From DASSBG01 sp965651365 (GTDB lineage: Bacteria; Pseudomonadota; Gammaproteobacteria; Xanthomonadales; Rhodanobacteraceae), in contig CBFGSA010000085.1 in assembly GCA_965651365.1 (NCBI GenBank), positions 1-12,171 of the forward strand: DNA of 12,171 nucleotides. The letters run 5' to 3'. Shown here in pieces: positions 1-6,766 of the stretch. The position numbers were made by a program, and so were the translations under genes. The notes under the pieces are model-generated. The model did not search any database, was not told where the DNA came from, and saw only the letters and a program-made list of their open reading frames with translations. Each line of letters opens with the position of its first letter. Within the stretch, counting starts at the first letter, position 1.

Positions 1-1232
1 ACGAGGCGCTGTGCATCGGCCCGCCGGCCAGCAGCGACAGCTACCTCAACATTCCGCGCATCATTGCCGCAGCCGAGGTCACCGACGCCAGCGGTATCCA
101 TCCCGGTTACGGTTTTCTGTCCGAGAACGCCGATTTCGCCGAGCAGGTGGAGCAGTCCGGTTTCGTGTTCATCGGGCCGAAAGCCGATACCATCCGCCTG
201 ATGGGCGACAAGGTGGCCGCGATCAAGGCCATGCAGGAAGCCGGCGTGCCCTGCGTGCCCGGCTCGGGCGGGCCGATTGGTGACGACCCGGCCGAGAACG
301 CCCGCATTGCCGGTGACATCGGCTACCCGGTGATCGTCAAGGCGGCCGGTGGCGGTGGCGGGCGCGGCATGCGTGTGGTGCATACCGAGGCACACCTCAA
401 GAACGCCATCACCACCACCCGTTCCGAAGCCCGGGCCGCCTTCGGCAACGATCAGCTCTATATGGAGAAATTCCTGGAAAATCCGCGCCACGTGGAAATC
501 CAGGTGCTGGCCGACGGCCAGGGCAACGCCATCCACCTGGGCGAGCGCGACTGCTCGATGCAGCGCCGGCACCAGAAAGTGGTCGAGGAAGCGCCGGCGC
601 CCGGTCTCACGCCCGAACAGCGCGCCGAAATCGGCAAGGTCTGCGTCGAGGCCTGCCTGCGCATCGACTACCGCGGCGCCGGCACCTTCGAGTTCCTGTA
701 CCAGGACGGCAGGTTCTATTTCATCGAGATGAACACCCGCATTCAGGTCGAGCACCCGGTGACCGAACTGATCACCGGCACCGACCTGGTGCGCGAGCAG
801 TTGCTGATCGCCAGCGGCGAAAAACTGTCGATCCGCCAGCAAGACATCGAGATCAACGGCCATGCCATCGAATGCCGCATCAACGCCGAGGACCCGGACA
901 ACTTCATGCCCAGCCCCGGCACCATTAAGCGCTTCGAGGCCGCAGGCGGTCCCGGTGTGCGCATCGACACCCACATCTACGACGGCTACCGCGTGCCGCC
1001 CAACTACGACTCGATGGTCGGCAAGCTGATCGTGCACGGTCCCGACCGCGAGACCGCCCTCGCGCGGATGCGCATCGCCCTGGCCGAAACCGTAATCGAA
1101 GGCATCAAGACCAACATCCCGCTGCACCAGCGCATTATCGTCGACGGCGGCTTCCAGCAAGGCGGCCAGAACATTCACTACCTGGAAAAGCGCCTTGAGG
1201 AGCGTCGCGAACGGACCAAACCGGCGGGTTGA
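1..1232 (+). CDS. accC: Biotin carboxylase subunit of acetyl-CoA carboxylase (5' end outside window)
   Basis: AccC carries out the ATP-dependent carboxylation of the biotin on BCCP (AccB), the first half-reaction of cytosolic acetyl-CoA carboxylase in fatty-acid synthesis. The first complete codon starts at base 3. The 409 visible residues match E. coli AccC from about residue 47, so roughly 46 N-terminal residues lie upstream. Visible motifs are HPGYGFLSEN, the glycine-rich ATP-grasp loop GGGGGRGMRVV (about 345-380), the RRHQKVVEEAPAP segment (about 564-600) with its conserved His and Lys, and the metal and biotin-binding stretch EMNTRIQVEHPVTE (about 726-767). The C-terminal NIHYLEKRLEE is typical, followed by a short basic tail ending at TGA 1230-1232. 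Codon use is like its neighbours. accB is expected just upstream but is not in view. Recognition is from recalled family sequence. Confidence 0.97.
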   Translation, partial: EALCIGPPASSDSYLNIPRIIAAAEVTDASGIHPGYGFLSENADFAEQVEQSGFVFIGPKADTIRLMGDKVAAIKAMQEAGVPCVPGSGGPIGDDPAENARIAGDIGYPVIVKAAGGGGGRGMRVVHTEAHLKNAITTTRSEARAAFGNDQLYMEKFLENPRHVEIQVLADGQGNAIHLGERDCSMQRRHQKVVEEAPAPGLTPEQRAEIGKVCVEACLRIDYRGAGTFEFLYQDGRFYFIEMNTRIQVEHPVTELITGTDLVREQLLIASGEKLSIRQQDIEINGHAIECRINAEDPDNFMPSPGTIKRFEAAGGPGVRIDTHIYDGYRVPPNYDSMVGKLIVHGPDRETALARMRIALAETVIEGIKTNIPLHQRIIVDGGFQQGGQNIHYLEKRLEERRERTKPAG

Positions 1233-1274
1233 GACCAGAAGCCGGGTCACACTCGACGATGCGGCCACCAACTC

Positions 1275-1306
1275 GTCGTCCCGGGGCTGCGCGCAGTACA
1301 GCACCT
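1275..1306 (+). repeat. Partial terminus of family A repeat
   Basis: GTCGTCCCGGGGCTGCGCGC at 1275 closely matches the reverse complement of the right terminus of the full element at 1314-1446 (GTCATCCTGGGGCTGCGCGC). Similarity fades after about 30 bases. It looks like an isolated outer terminus or the remnant of an older copy, lying 8 bases before the intact element. Confidence 0.5.
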
Positions 1307-1313
1307 CTTGCAT

Positions 1314-1446
1314 GTCATCCTGGGGCCGCCGAAGGCGGAACCCGGGATCCATTTTGATCTGCAATCACGCCGCGCTTGACCATCGTCTGGACGAGACACT
1401 TGAAAATGGATCCCGGGTTCTGCGCTGCGCGCAGCCCCAGGATGAC
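1314..1446. repeat. Family A inverted-repeat element (GTCATCCTGG termini), copy 1
   Basis: Two inverted arms of about 42-44 bp (1314-1355 and 1403-1446) flank a 47-bp unrelated centre. Both arms carry GTCATCCTGGGGC at the outer end and AACCCGGGATCCATTTT at the inner end. Between these, each arm has its own small hairpin: CCGCC-GAA-GGCGG on the left and a CTGCGC/GCGCAG stem on the right. The left arm is almost identical to that at 10142 (one difference in 42). There is no coding capacity. The layout is that of a non-autonomous palindromic or MITE-like repeat. It fills most of the accC-prmA gap and ends 19 bases before the prmA start codon, so it forms the prmA leader. Confidence 0.85.
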
Positions 1447-1465
1447 AGAACAAACCCGGATCACC

Positions 1466-2362
1466 ATGCCCTGGCTTGAACTCACCCTAACCCTGTCCGC
1501 AGATCAACAGGACGCCACCGAAGCCGCGCTGGAGGAGCTCGGTGCGCTCGCCGTCACCCTGCACGACGCCCACGCCGACACGCCCGACGAGCAGGCCATT
1601 TTCGAGCCCGGCGTCGGCGAAACGCCGCTGTGGCAAGCCCTGGTGCTCAAGGCGCTGTTCGAGGCTGATCGCGATCGCGAAGCACTGACTGATACGTTGT
1701 CCCGCCAACTGCCCTGGCTTGAACCGGCACAAATGCATTTCCGTGATGTCGCCGACCAGGACTGGGAACGCGCCTGGATGGACCGCTTCAAGCCCATGCC
1801 ATTCGGCAGGCGGCTGTGGGTCTATCCCTGGAACATCGAGCCGGAGGACGTCGACGACAAGGTGATCGTGCGCCTCGATCCGGGCCTTGCCTTTGGCACC
1901 GGCACCCACCCCACCACCGCCCTGTGCCTGGAATGGCTGGACAGCCTGGAGCTGAATGGCCAAACCGTCATCGACTACGGCTGCGGCTCCGGCGTGCTGG
2001 CCCTGGCCGCGCTGAAACTCGGCGCGTGCCAGGTCATCGGCATCGACAACGACCCGCAGGCGCTGGCGGCATCAAGAGACAACGCCGAACGCAACCGGGT
2101 TGCCGACCGTCTCAGCTTGCACCTGCCCGAAGACGCCCCCGACATCCTGGCTGACGTTCTTGTCGCCAACATCCTCGCCGGCCCGCTGCACGAGCTGGCC
2201 CCGCGCATGTCCGCCCGATGCAAGCCCGGCGCCGTCATGGCCCTGTCCGGCATCCTCGACGGCCAGCAACCCGCATTGCTCGAACGCTACACACAATGGT
2301 TTGACGGGCTTGAGACCGCAATCAAGGACGACTGGGTCCGAATCACCGGACGCAGAAGGTAG
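1466..2362 (+). CDS. prmA: Ribosomal protein L11 methyltransferase
   Basis: PrmA trimethylates ribosomal protein L11 using S-adenosylmethionine. The 298-residue product compares with 293 in E. coli. The N-terminal substrate-recognition domain begins MPWLELTL, as in E. coli (MPW start). Then come WMDRFKPMPFGRRLWVYP (about 104-121), the hinge motif LDPGLAFGTGTHPTT (137-151), the SAM-binding loop VIDYGCGSGVLALAAL (168-183), the acidic IGIDNDPQA (191-199) and ANILAGPL (234-241). The end WVRITGRRR is typical. I chose ATG 1466 because it aligns with the family start. An in-frame ATG at 1442 lies in the repeat terminus and neither has a clear Shine-Dalgarno. The accC-prmA order is common in gammaproteobacteria. 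The stop TAG (2360-2362) is part of a family B repeat end. Confidence 0.96.
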   Translation: MPWLELTLTLSADQQDATEAALEELGALAVTLHDAHADTPDEQAIFEPGVGETPLWQALVLKALFEADRDREALTDTLSRQLPWLEPAQMHFRDVADQDWERAWMDRFKPMPFGRRLWVYPWNIEPEDVDDKVIVRLDPGLAFGTGTHPTTALCLEWLDSLELNGQTVIDYGCGSGVLALAALKLGACQVIGIDNDPQALAASRDNAERNRVADRLSLHLPEDAPDILADVLVANILAGPLHELAPRMSARCKPGAVMALSGILDGQQPALLERYTQWFDGLETAIKDDWVRITGRRR

Positions 2363-2462
2363 GTTGGGTTGAGCCAAAGGCGAAACCCGACGTCACCGAC
2401 AATGGCCAGCTTCCTGATTGTTGGCGTTCCCCAGGATCAAGTCCGGGGTCACCCCAACCTAC
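2359..2462. repeat. Family B palindromic element (GTAGGTTGGG termini), copy 1
   Basis: The left end GTAGGTTGGGTTGAGCC at 2359 is inverted relative to the right end at about 2446-2462, whose reverse complement is GTAGGTTGGGGTGACCC (15 of 17 identical). The left arm folds on itself (GGGTT with AACCC around GCCAAAGGC), and CCCAGGA/TCCGGGG near the right end forms another hairpin. GTAGGTTGGG palindromes of this kind are scattered in many proteobacterial genomes. This copy starts inside the prmA stop codon and lies in the prmA-pgpA convergent gap. Its hairpins could serve as a factor-dependent 3' end signal, but there is no U-tract. Confidence 0.75.
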
Positions 2463-2467
2463 GTGGA

Positions 2468-2497
2468 ATCGTCCCGAATCCCGAGTCCTGAGTCCCG
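2468..2497 (-). repeat. Degenerate heptamer array (family C) in the prmA-pgpA gap
   Basis: Read on the minus strand this is about three to four copies of GGGACTC with point changes (GGGACTC, AGGACTC, GGGATTC). It matches the better-preserved arrays at 2599-2615, 8537-8596, 8690-8719 and 12118-12171. Variation between units suggests an old array. Confidence 0.7.
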
Positions 2498-2535
2498 GTT
2501 CAAAGCAAGCAGCCTTCCATGGCGGGCATTGTCCG

Positions 2536-2554
2536 GCCCGGCTCCCTGCCGGGC
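2536..2554. other. Small GC-rich hairpin between convergent genes
   Basis: GCCCGGC-TCCCT-GCCGGGC is a perfect 7-bp stem with a 5-nt loop, between two heptamer arrays and between the converging ends of prmA and pgpA. The position fits a bidirectional terminator stem, but neither strand has a following T-run, so intrinsic termination is not supported. Confidence 0.35.
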
Positions 2555-2598
2555 GTTCGCCAGCTGCGAACTGCCACTGGCCGTTCGGTCCGGCTCAC

Positions 2599-2615
2599 CC
2601 CGAGTCCCGAGTCCG
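2599..2615 (-). repeat. Heptamer array (family C) just after pgpA
   Basis: On the minus strand GGACTCGGGACTCGGGG gives about two GGGACTC units, beginning about 9 bases after the pgpA TGA. Orientation and position relative to the stop codon match the arrays after glyA and ettA. Confidence 0.65.
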
Positions 2616-2623
2616 CGGCAGCC

Positions 2624-3109
2624 TCAAGCAAACCAGCGTGCCAGTGCCAGCAAAATGGCGACAATGCCCCCGGCCAGCACATCGTCCAGCATCACGCCGA
2701 GACCACCCTTGCAGTGGCGGTCGGCCCAGCGGATAGGCCAGGGTTTGGCGATGTCGAGAGTGCGAAACAGGACAAAGGCCGCAACAACCCACGGCCAGGG
2801 CAGGCTCAGCACCGGCAGGAGCGCGAGCCACTGGCCGACAAATTCGTCCCATACCAATGCGCCGTGATCGGGTTGGCCCAGAATGCGCCCCGACCGGCCG
2901 CAAGCCCAGATGCCGAGCACGAAGGCGACCACAAGGACCAGCACGTACTGGAACAGAGGCAGATGGCGCAGGGCCAGCCAGGGCACGATGGCGGCCAGCG
3001 AGCCGGCGGTCCCGGGCGCCCAGGGCGACAGGCCGGAGCCGAGGCCGAGGGCGAACCACCCGGCCGGATCGCACAACAGACTGCGGCGCTGCGATGCATC
3101 GAGCGCCAT
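2624..3109 (-). CDS. pgpA: Phosphatidylglycerophosphatase A
   Basis: PgpA dephosphorylates phosphatidylglycerophosphate to phosphatidylglycerol at the inner membrane. The 161-residue product compares with about 170 in E. coli. Family motifs are GLGSGLSPWAPGTAGSLAA (22-40), the acidic WDEFVGQW (87-94), RTLDIAKPWPIRWAD (116-130) and GGLGVMLDDVLAG (135-147); the WDE and MLDD acidic residues are the expected metal ligands. Hydrophobic stretches at about 36-50, 53-70, 95-115 and 140-158 fit a polytopic membrane protein. The start ATG (3109-3107) overlaps the thiL TGA by one base as TGATG, which implies translational coupling and fixes the start. It is the last gene of the minus-strand run. The protein is slightly short at the N-terminus, but all motifs are present. 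Confidence 0.94.
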   Translation of the reverse strand: MALDASQRRSLLCDPAGWFALGLGSGLSPWAPGTAGSLAAIVPWLALRHLPLFQYVLVLVVAFVLGIWACGRSGRILGQPDHGALVWDEFVGQWLALLPVLSLPWPWVVAAFVLFRTLDIAKPWPIRWADRHCKGGLGVMLDDVLAGGIVAILLALARWFA

Positions 3110-4089
3110 CAGCCGAAGTGCTCCCAGCCGCGCCAGCGGGGCGTGACGGGCTTCCCGCCGGGGCCGAGCGCCCGGACTTCGCCGCTGTCGGTGATGCGGC
3201 CGATGCGAGTCACCTCGTAACCGGCACGAACCAGATCGGCGGCCAGGCCGTCGGCCTTGTGCTCGGCCACGGTGAAACACAGTTCGTAATCATCGCCGCC
3301 ACCCAGGGCATACTCGATGGCACCGGCTTCACCGAACAGCGGTTCGAGCCCGGGTGAGCACGGCAGCCGCGCGATGTCTATGTCGGCGCCGACACCGCTG
3401 GCGCGGCACAGGTGGCCCAGATCGGCCAGCAATCCGTCAGACAGATCAATGCAGGCGCTGGCCACCTTGCGCAGGCTGCGTCCCAGCTCGATTCGCGGAT
3501 ACGGGCGCCGATAACGTTCGATCACCACCTCGCGCGCGTCGCCCGGCGCCGCCAGCAGACGATCGGCATCGGAGTGGGACTTGTCCAGGCAATGCAGGCC
3601 GGCCGCACCACCACCGAGCACGCCGCTGACGAAAACTGCATCACCGGGCCGCGCACCCCTGCGCGTGAGCGCCTGCCCGGCCGGCACCAATCCCAGTACC
3701 GTGACGCTGATCGTGAGCGGTCCGCTGGTGGTGTCGCCGCCGACCAGGCTGAGCTTGTAGCGCCTGGCCAAGGTATTGAAGCCTGCGGCCAGGCCATCCA
3801 CGAAGGCCGCGTCGGCCCGCGGCAGAGTCAGGCTCAGCAGAGCCCAGGCCGGACTGGCGCCCATGGCGGCGAGGTCTGACAGGTTCACGGCCAGCGCCTT
3901 CCAGCCCAGATCCTCGGCGCGGGTGCCCGGCAGGAAATGCACGCCTTCGACCATGCTGTCGACCGCGGCCACCAGTTGCTGTCCGTTCGGTACGGCGAGT
4001 ACCGCGCCATCGTCGCCGGTACCCAGCACCACGTCTTCGCGCTCACGGGCTGTTGCGGCCAGCAGGCGCGAAATCAGCTCGAATTCCAC
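3109..4089 (-). CDS. thiL: Thiamine-monophosphate kinase
   Basis: ThiL phosphorylates thiamine monophosphate to thiamine diphosphate, the last step of cofactor synthesis in the cytosol. From the GTG at 4089 the product is 326 residues (E. coli 325). Motifs include GTGDDGAVL (23-31), the Mg-ATP-binding VDSMVEGVHFLPG (43-55), KALAVNLSDLAAMGASPAW (64-82), GGDTTSGPL (117-125), CIDLSDGLLADLGHLC (213-228) and GGGDDYELCFT (263-273), in the usual AIR-synthase-like order. The start is inferred: the GTG before EFELISRLL aligns with the E. coli N-terminus (GEFSLIARY) and falls 4 bases after the nusB TGA. The Shine-Dalgarno is weak. An ATG far upstream lies inside nusB and would add 31 unrelated residues. 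Confidence 0.94.
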   Translation of the reverse strand: MEFELISRLLAATAREREDVVLGTGDDGAVLAVPNGQQLVAAVDSMVEGVHFLPGTRAEDLGWKALAVNLSDLAAMGASPAWALLSLTLPRADAAFVDGLAAGFNTLARRYKLSLVGGDTTSGPLTISVTVLGLVPAGQALTRRGARPGDAVFVSGVLGGGAAGLHCLDKSHSDADRLLAAPGDAREVVIERYRRPYPRIELGRSLRKVASACIDLSDGLLADLGHLCRASGVGADIDIARLPCSPGLEPLFGEAGAIEYALGGGDDYELCFTVAEHKADGLAADLVRAGYEVTRIGRITDSGEVRALGPGGKPVTPRWRGWEHFG

Positions 4090-4093
4090 GGGC

Positions 4094-4552
4094 TCAATCC
4101 GGCTTGTATTCGCTGCCGCGCCAGGCTGCGGCGGCGTGATCGAGCACGCCGTTGACATAGGTGTGGCCGAAGTCGGCGCCAAAGCGCTTGGCCACTTCGA
4201 TGGCCTCGTTCAATACCACGCGATAGGGCACGTCGGAGCGAAACTTCAGTTCGTAGCCGGCCATGCGCAACACCGCGCGCTCAAGCGGATCAACGTCCTC
4301 GATTGGCCGGTCCAGCCAAGGCTTGAGCGCATCGTCGATCACGCCGTGTTCGCGCTCGACGCCGCGCAACAGATCCTCGAAATAGGCCAGGTCGGCCACT
4401 TCCATGTCCTGTTCGTGGCGGAACTGGTCGATGATGGCGTCCATGTCGCTGCCGCTCATCTGCCAGGCATACAGCGCCTGCGCCGCACGCCGCCGCGCCC
4501 GGGACCGGGCCGCCGGGTCGATGCCGTCCGTGCGCCGGGTGCGCTTCACCAT
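4094..4552 (-). CDS. nusB: Transcription antitermination factor NusB
   Basis: NusB binds boxA RNA together with S10 (NusE) and supports rRNA antitermination. The 152-residue product compares with 139 in E. coli. The basic N-terminal segment contains ARSRARRRAAQALYAWQMSG (15-34). The C-terminal half has VDPLERAVLRMAGYEL (87-102) and VPYRVVLNEAIEVAKRFG (108-125), then HTYVNGVLDHAA (130-141), the helical NusB core. ATG 4552 is preferred because GGAG (4562-4559) sits 6 bases upstream. An in-frame GTG at 4564 would add four residues and lose that site. The start overlaps the ribH stop by 7 bases. The ribH-nusB-thiL order is conserved in gammaproteobacteria. Confidence 0.95.
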   Translation of the reverse strand: MVKRTRRTDGIDPAARSRARRRAAQALYAWQMSGSDMDAIIDQFRHEQDMEVADLAYFEDLLRGVEREHGVIDDALKPWLDRPIEDVDPLERAVLRMAGYELKFRSDVPYRVVLNEAIEVAKRFGADFGHTYVNGVLDHAAAAWRGSEYKPD

Positions 4553-5037
4553 GTCTGTCTCCACAAGCGTGTCATGTCAATTGCGGCTTGCGCCACCTCA
4601 AAGCCCTTGTTGCCTTCACTGTCGCCGGCACGCGCCGTCGCATGTTCGGGCTGCTCGACTGCAAGCACGCCATTGAGCACCGGCAGCGCGTGCTGCGTGG
4701 CCACGTCCATCAGTCCGCGCGCGCAACCATCGGCCACATGCTCGTAGTGCCGTGTCTGGCCGCGGATCACGCAGCCCAGCGCAATGATCGCATCATGCCG
4801 GCCTTCGCGCGCCAGCCGTGCCGCGACTGCGGGAATGTCCCATGCACCGGGCACGCGCAACACATCGATGGCATCGTCGCCAACGCCCGCTGCGCGCAGC
4901 GCCTCGCGCGCGCCATCCAGCAGCGCATCGACCACCGCGGCATTCCAGCGGCTGGCGACGATGGCAAAGCGGGCTCCCCCGGGAACGGGGGCGACGCAAT
5001 CAGTAGATGCATTTCTGTCGGCTGTGATTTGTGTCAC
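4546..5037 (-). CDS. ribH: 6,7-dimethyl-8-ribityllumazine synthase
   Basis: RibH condenses 5-amino-6-ribitylaminouracil with 3,4-dihydroxy-2-butanone 4-phosphate, the penultimate riboflavin step. Length is 163 residues (E. coli 156). Family motifs are RFAIVASRWN (23-32), the RVPGAWDIP substrate loop (61-69), GCVIRGQTRHYEHVADG (88-104) with the catalytic-region His, NGVLAVEQPEHATARAG (122-138) and NKGFEVAQAAI (143-153). The start is GTG at 5037. An in-frame TGA three codons upstream excludes any longer form, and no in-frame ATG occurs before the first conserved motif. The Shine-Dalgarno is weak. It is separated from ribB by 179 bp holding a family A repeat, the only large gap in the ribE-pgpA run. 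Confidence 0.95.
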   Translation of the reverse strand: MTQITADRNASTDCVAPVPGGARFAIVASRWNAAVVDALLDGAREALRAAGVGDDAIDVLRVPGAWDIPAVAARLAREGRHDAIIALGCVIRGQTRHYEHVADGCARGLMDVATQHALPVLNGVLAVEQPEHATARAGDSEGNKGFEVAQAAIDMTRLWRQTW

Positions 5038-5058
5038 TTCGGATCAATCCATTTACTT

Positions 5059-5165
5059 GTCATTCCGGACGACGCACGCGGCGATCCGGAATCCACATGT
5101 TGCCTTGGCGTTTGCCGCCAGAAAGTGGATCCCGGGTTCCTCGCTGCGCTCGGTCCCGGGATGAC
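5059..5165. repeat. Family A inverted-repeat element, copy 2
   Basis: A left arm starting GTCATTCCGG and a right arm whose reverse complement starts GTCATCCCGGGACC both reach an inner GGAATCCAC or GGGATCCAC block. The 107-bp element is shorter and its arms are more diverged from each other than in copies 1 and 3. It lies between ribB and ribH, 51 bases after the ribB stop and 22 before the ribH start. If the cluster is one transcript, the element would form a stem-loop in that mRNA. Confidence 0.8.
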
Positions 5166-5216
5166 GGTATTTACGGAGAATCGGCGTTTCGCGGGAACCT
5201 GGACCGATAATCGTGT

Positions 5217-5879
5217 TCATTGGGCGCTGATTCTACCGCGACACGAGCTTGCCTCGGTCACCACGTCGTCTTCGGTTTGCCGACGGTAGCGGATCAGATC
5301 GGCCACGGTGCCGATTCTCAGGCTGTGGCGGCGCGCGAAAATCTCCAGCTCGGGCCGGCGTGCCATGGACCCGTCTTCGGCCAGAATCTCGACCAGCACT
5401 CCGGCGGGCTCCAATCCGGCCAGTCGCGCCAGATCCGCCGCGGTTTCGGTGTGACCGGCACGGGCAAGCACGCCGCCGGCTTCCGCCATCAGCGGAAAGA
5501 TGTGTCCGGGCTGGCGCAGGTCGGCTGGGCCGGCGTCCGGGCGCACGGCCGTGCGAATGGTGTGGGCGCGGTCGAATGCGGAAATCCCCGTGGTCACGCC
5601 TTCAGCCGCCTCGATCGAGACGGTGAAGTTGGTGCGGAACAGCGACGCGTTGTGCTCCACCATCGGCCTCAGGCCAAGCTGTCGGCAACGCACCGGATCC
5701 AGCGCCAGGCACACCAGGCCGCAGGCTTCACGAATCATGAAGTTGATGTCTTGCGGCCGCACGCGGCTGGCGGCCATGATCAGGTCGCCCTCGTTCTCGC
5801 GGTCCTCGTCATCGAGCATCACCACCATGCGCCCGGCGCGGATGTCGTCGATGATGTCGGGGATGCTGTCGAAAGGCAT
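5217..5879 (-). CDS. ribB: 3,4-dihydroxy-2-butanone 4-phosphate synthase (single domain)
   Basis: RibB converts ribulose 5-phosphate to DHBP plus formate and supplies the four-carbon substrate of RibH. The acidic catalytic loop MLDDEDRENEGDLIMAA is at 21-37. Then come HNASLFRTNFTVSIEA (76-91), GVTTGISAFDR (94-104), RQPGHIFPL (122-130), AGGVLARAGHTETA (134-147) and LVEILAEDGSMARR (162-175). Length is 220 residues. The N-terminus (IIDDIRAGRMVV) resembles bifunctional RibBA proteins, yet the protein ends about 20 residues after DLIRYRR, where the GTP-cyclohydrolase-II-like domain would begin. So it is monofunctional, either by loss of that domain or by ancestry. ATG 5879 overlaps the ribE TGA by one base. 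Expected control is through the FMN riboswitch upstream of ribE. Confidence 0.94.
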   Translation of the reverse strand: MPFDSIPDIIDDIRAGRMVVMLDDEDRENEGDLIMAASRVRPQDINFMIREACGLVCLALDPVRCRQLGLRPMVEHNASLFRTNFTVSIEAAEGVTTGISAFDRAHTIRTAVRPDAGPADLRQPGHIFPLMAEAGGVLARAGHTETAADLARLAGLEPAGVLVEILAEDGSMARRPELEIFARRHSLRIGTVADLIRYRRQTEDDVVTEASSCRGRISAQ

Positions 5880-6478
5880 CAGCCAATCCTTCCCTGCAGC
5901 AGCCGCTCGACGTGGCGGGCGATCAGATCCACTTCCAGATTGACCCGGTCACCCGTGCCGCGCTCGGCAAAGCTGGTATGGGTGATGGTGTGCGGAATCA
6001 GGTTGACTTCAAAGCGTGAGCCTTCGACGCGATTGACCGTGAGGCTGGTGCCGTCGACGGTGATCGAGCCCTTGGCGGCAATGTAGCGAGCAAGTGCTGC
6101 GGGTGAGTCAAAAACCCACACCTGCGAGCGGCCTTCCTCGCGGATATCAACGACCGTGCCGACACCGTCGACATGGCCGGAAACCAGATGCCCGCCCAGT
6201 CGATCGGACAGGCGCAGCGGCAGTTCGAGGTTGACTGCGCTGCCGGCTTCCAGGTCACCCAGGGTCGTCAGCGCCAGGGTTTCGGCCGAGACATCGGCGC
6301 TGAACTGCTTTTCCGCCAGCGCGACAACCGTCAGACAGCAGCCGACCACGGCGATACTGTCGCCCAGGCCGGTGCCGTCCAGCTCCAGATCCGCCGCATC
6401 GAAGGACAAGCGCAGGTCGGTAGCGTGGGGCTCGATCCCGGCCACACGACCGACCGCCTGGACGATTCCGGTAAACAT
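5879..6478 (-). CDS. ribE: Riboflavin synthase, alpha chain
   Basis: The enzyme dismutates two 6,7-dimethyl-8-ribityllumazine molecules to riboflavin. At 199 residues it has the usual two homologous lumazine-binding barrels: MFTGIVQAVGRV with GCCLTV (46-51) in the first, and GGHLVSGHVDGVGTV (95-109) with GSITVDGTSLTVN (137-149) in the second, ending with EVDLIARHVERLL. The start ATG 6478 matches the near-invariant MFTGIVQ. One substitution is notable: the first barrel reads VVGCCLT where E. coli has HNGCCLT, so Val45 replaces an Asn. The long leader (132 nt) separates it from the FMN riboswitch, and a hairpin covers its weak GGG-type ribosome-binding site. It overlaps ribB by one base. Confidence 0.95.
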   Translation of the reverse strand: MFTGIVQAVGRVAGIEPHATDLRLSFDAADLELDGTGLGDSIAVVGCCLTVVALAEKQFSADVSAETLALTTLGDLEAGSAVNLELPLRLSDRLGGHLVSGHVDGVGTVVDIREEGRSQVWVFDSPAALARYIAAKGSITVDGTSLTVNRVEGSRFEVNLIPHTITHTSFAERGTGDRVNLEVDLIARHVERLLQGRIG

Positions 6479-6480
6479 CT

Positions 6481-6505
6481 CAGCGCCCTGCCCGTATGGC
6501 AGCTG
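6481..6505 (-). promoter_or_regulatory. Candidate hairpin over the ribE ribosome-binding site
   Basis: In the minus-strand transcript CAGCTGCC pairs with GGCA...GCTG (two 4-bp helices, a 4-nt GGGC bulge, 5-nt loop), ending two bases before the ribE ATG. The purine-rich CAGGGC that would act as Shine-Dalgarno lies in the 3' arm and bulge. This fits translational sequestration as the output of the upstream FMN riboswitch. There is no U-tract to suggest a terminator. The pairing was found by eye. Confidence 0.4.
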
Positions 6506-6610
6506 GGAGGCGATGGAGCAGCATCGTTTGCATGGTCGATTTCCGTCAATGAAGGACGAAAACGCCACAGGGCGCAAGGCGATGGCACACGCGCGACGAC
6601 GGGCCACCAG

Positions 6611-6752
6611 CGTCTTCTTTCATCCGGACTGTAACCGTCGGCTCCGGCATTCGACCGGATCTGCTGACCTTGTGCGATCACCGCACAAGCGCTCGCGGGC
6701 TCACCCCGAAGGGCCTACCGCCGGTGGGGAATCGCACCCCGCCCTGAAGACG
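6611..6752 (-). ncRNA. FMN riboswitch (RFN element) upstream of ribE
   Basis: The minus strand carries the RFN consensus in order: CGTCTTCAGGGC, GGGGTGCGATTCCCC, CCGGCGGTAG, GAGCCCGCGAGCG, a variable stem CTTGTGCG/CGCACAAG (8 bp, 6669-6689), GGTCAGCAGATCCGGT, GCCGGAGCCGACGGTTA, AGTCCGGATGAAAG, closed by P1 (CGTCTTC with GAAGACG). All conserved junction blocks are present, so the aptamer looks intact. FMN binding is known to lower expression of downstream riboflavin genes. Here the downstream genes are ribE, ribB and ribH, and probably nusB, thiL and pgpA on the same transcript. Confidence 0.95.
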
Positions 6753-6766
6753 TTTTCAACAGTCAC

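Noticed and set aside
1195..1479. Possible small gene in the accC-prmA gap
   Set aside because: The frame is made largely of family A repeat sequence, overlaps accC, has no Shine-Dalgarno and resembles no known protein.
2359..2615. Intrinsic terminator between prmA and pgpA
   Set aside because: Several GC-rich stems exist but none is followed by a T-run on either strand, so only a weak hairpin entry is kept.
2519..3220. 233-codon + strand open frame in the prmA-pgpA gap and across pgpA
   Set aside because: It overlaps pgpA antisense and its 5' part is heptamer repeat sequence. The composition is not protein-like.
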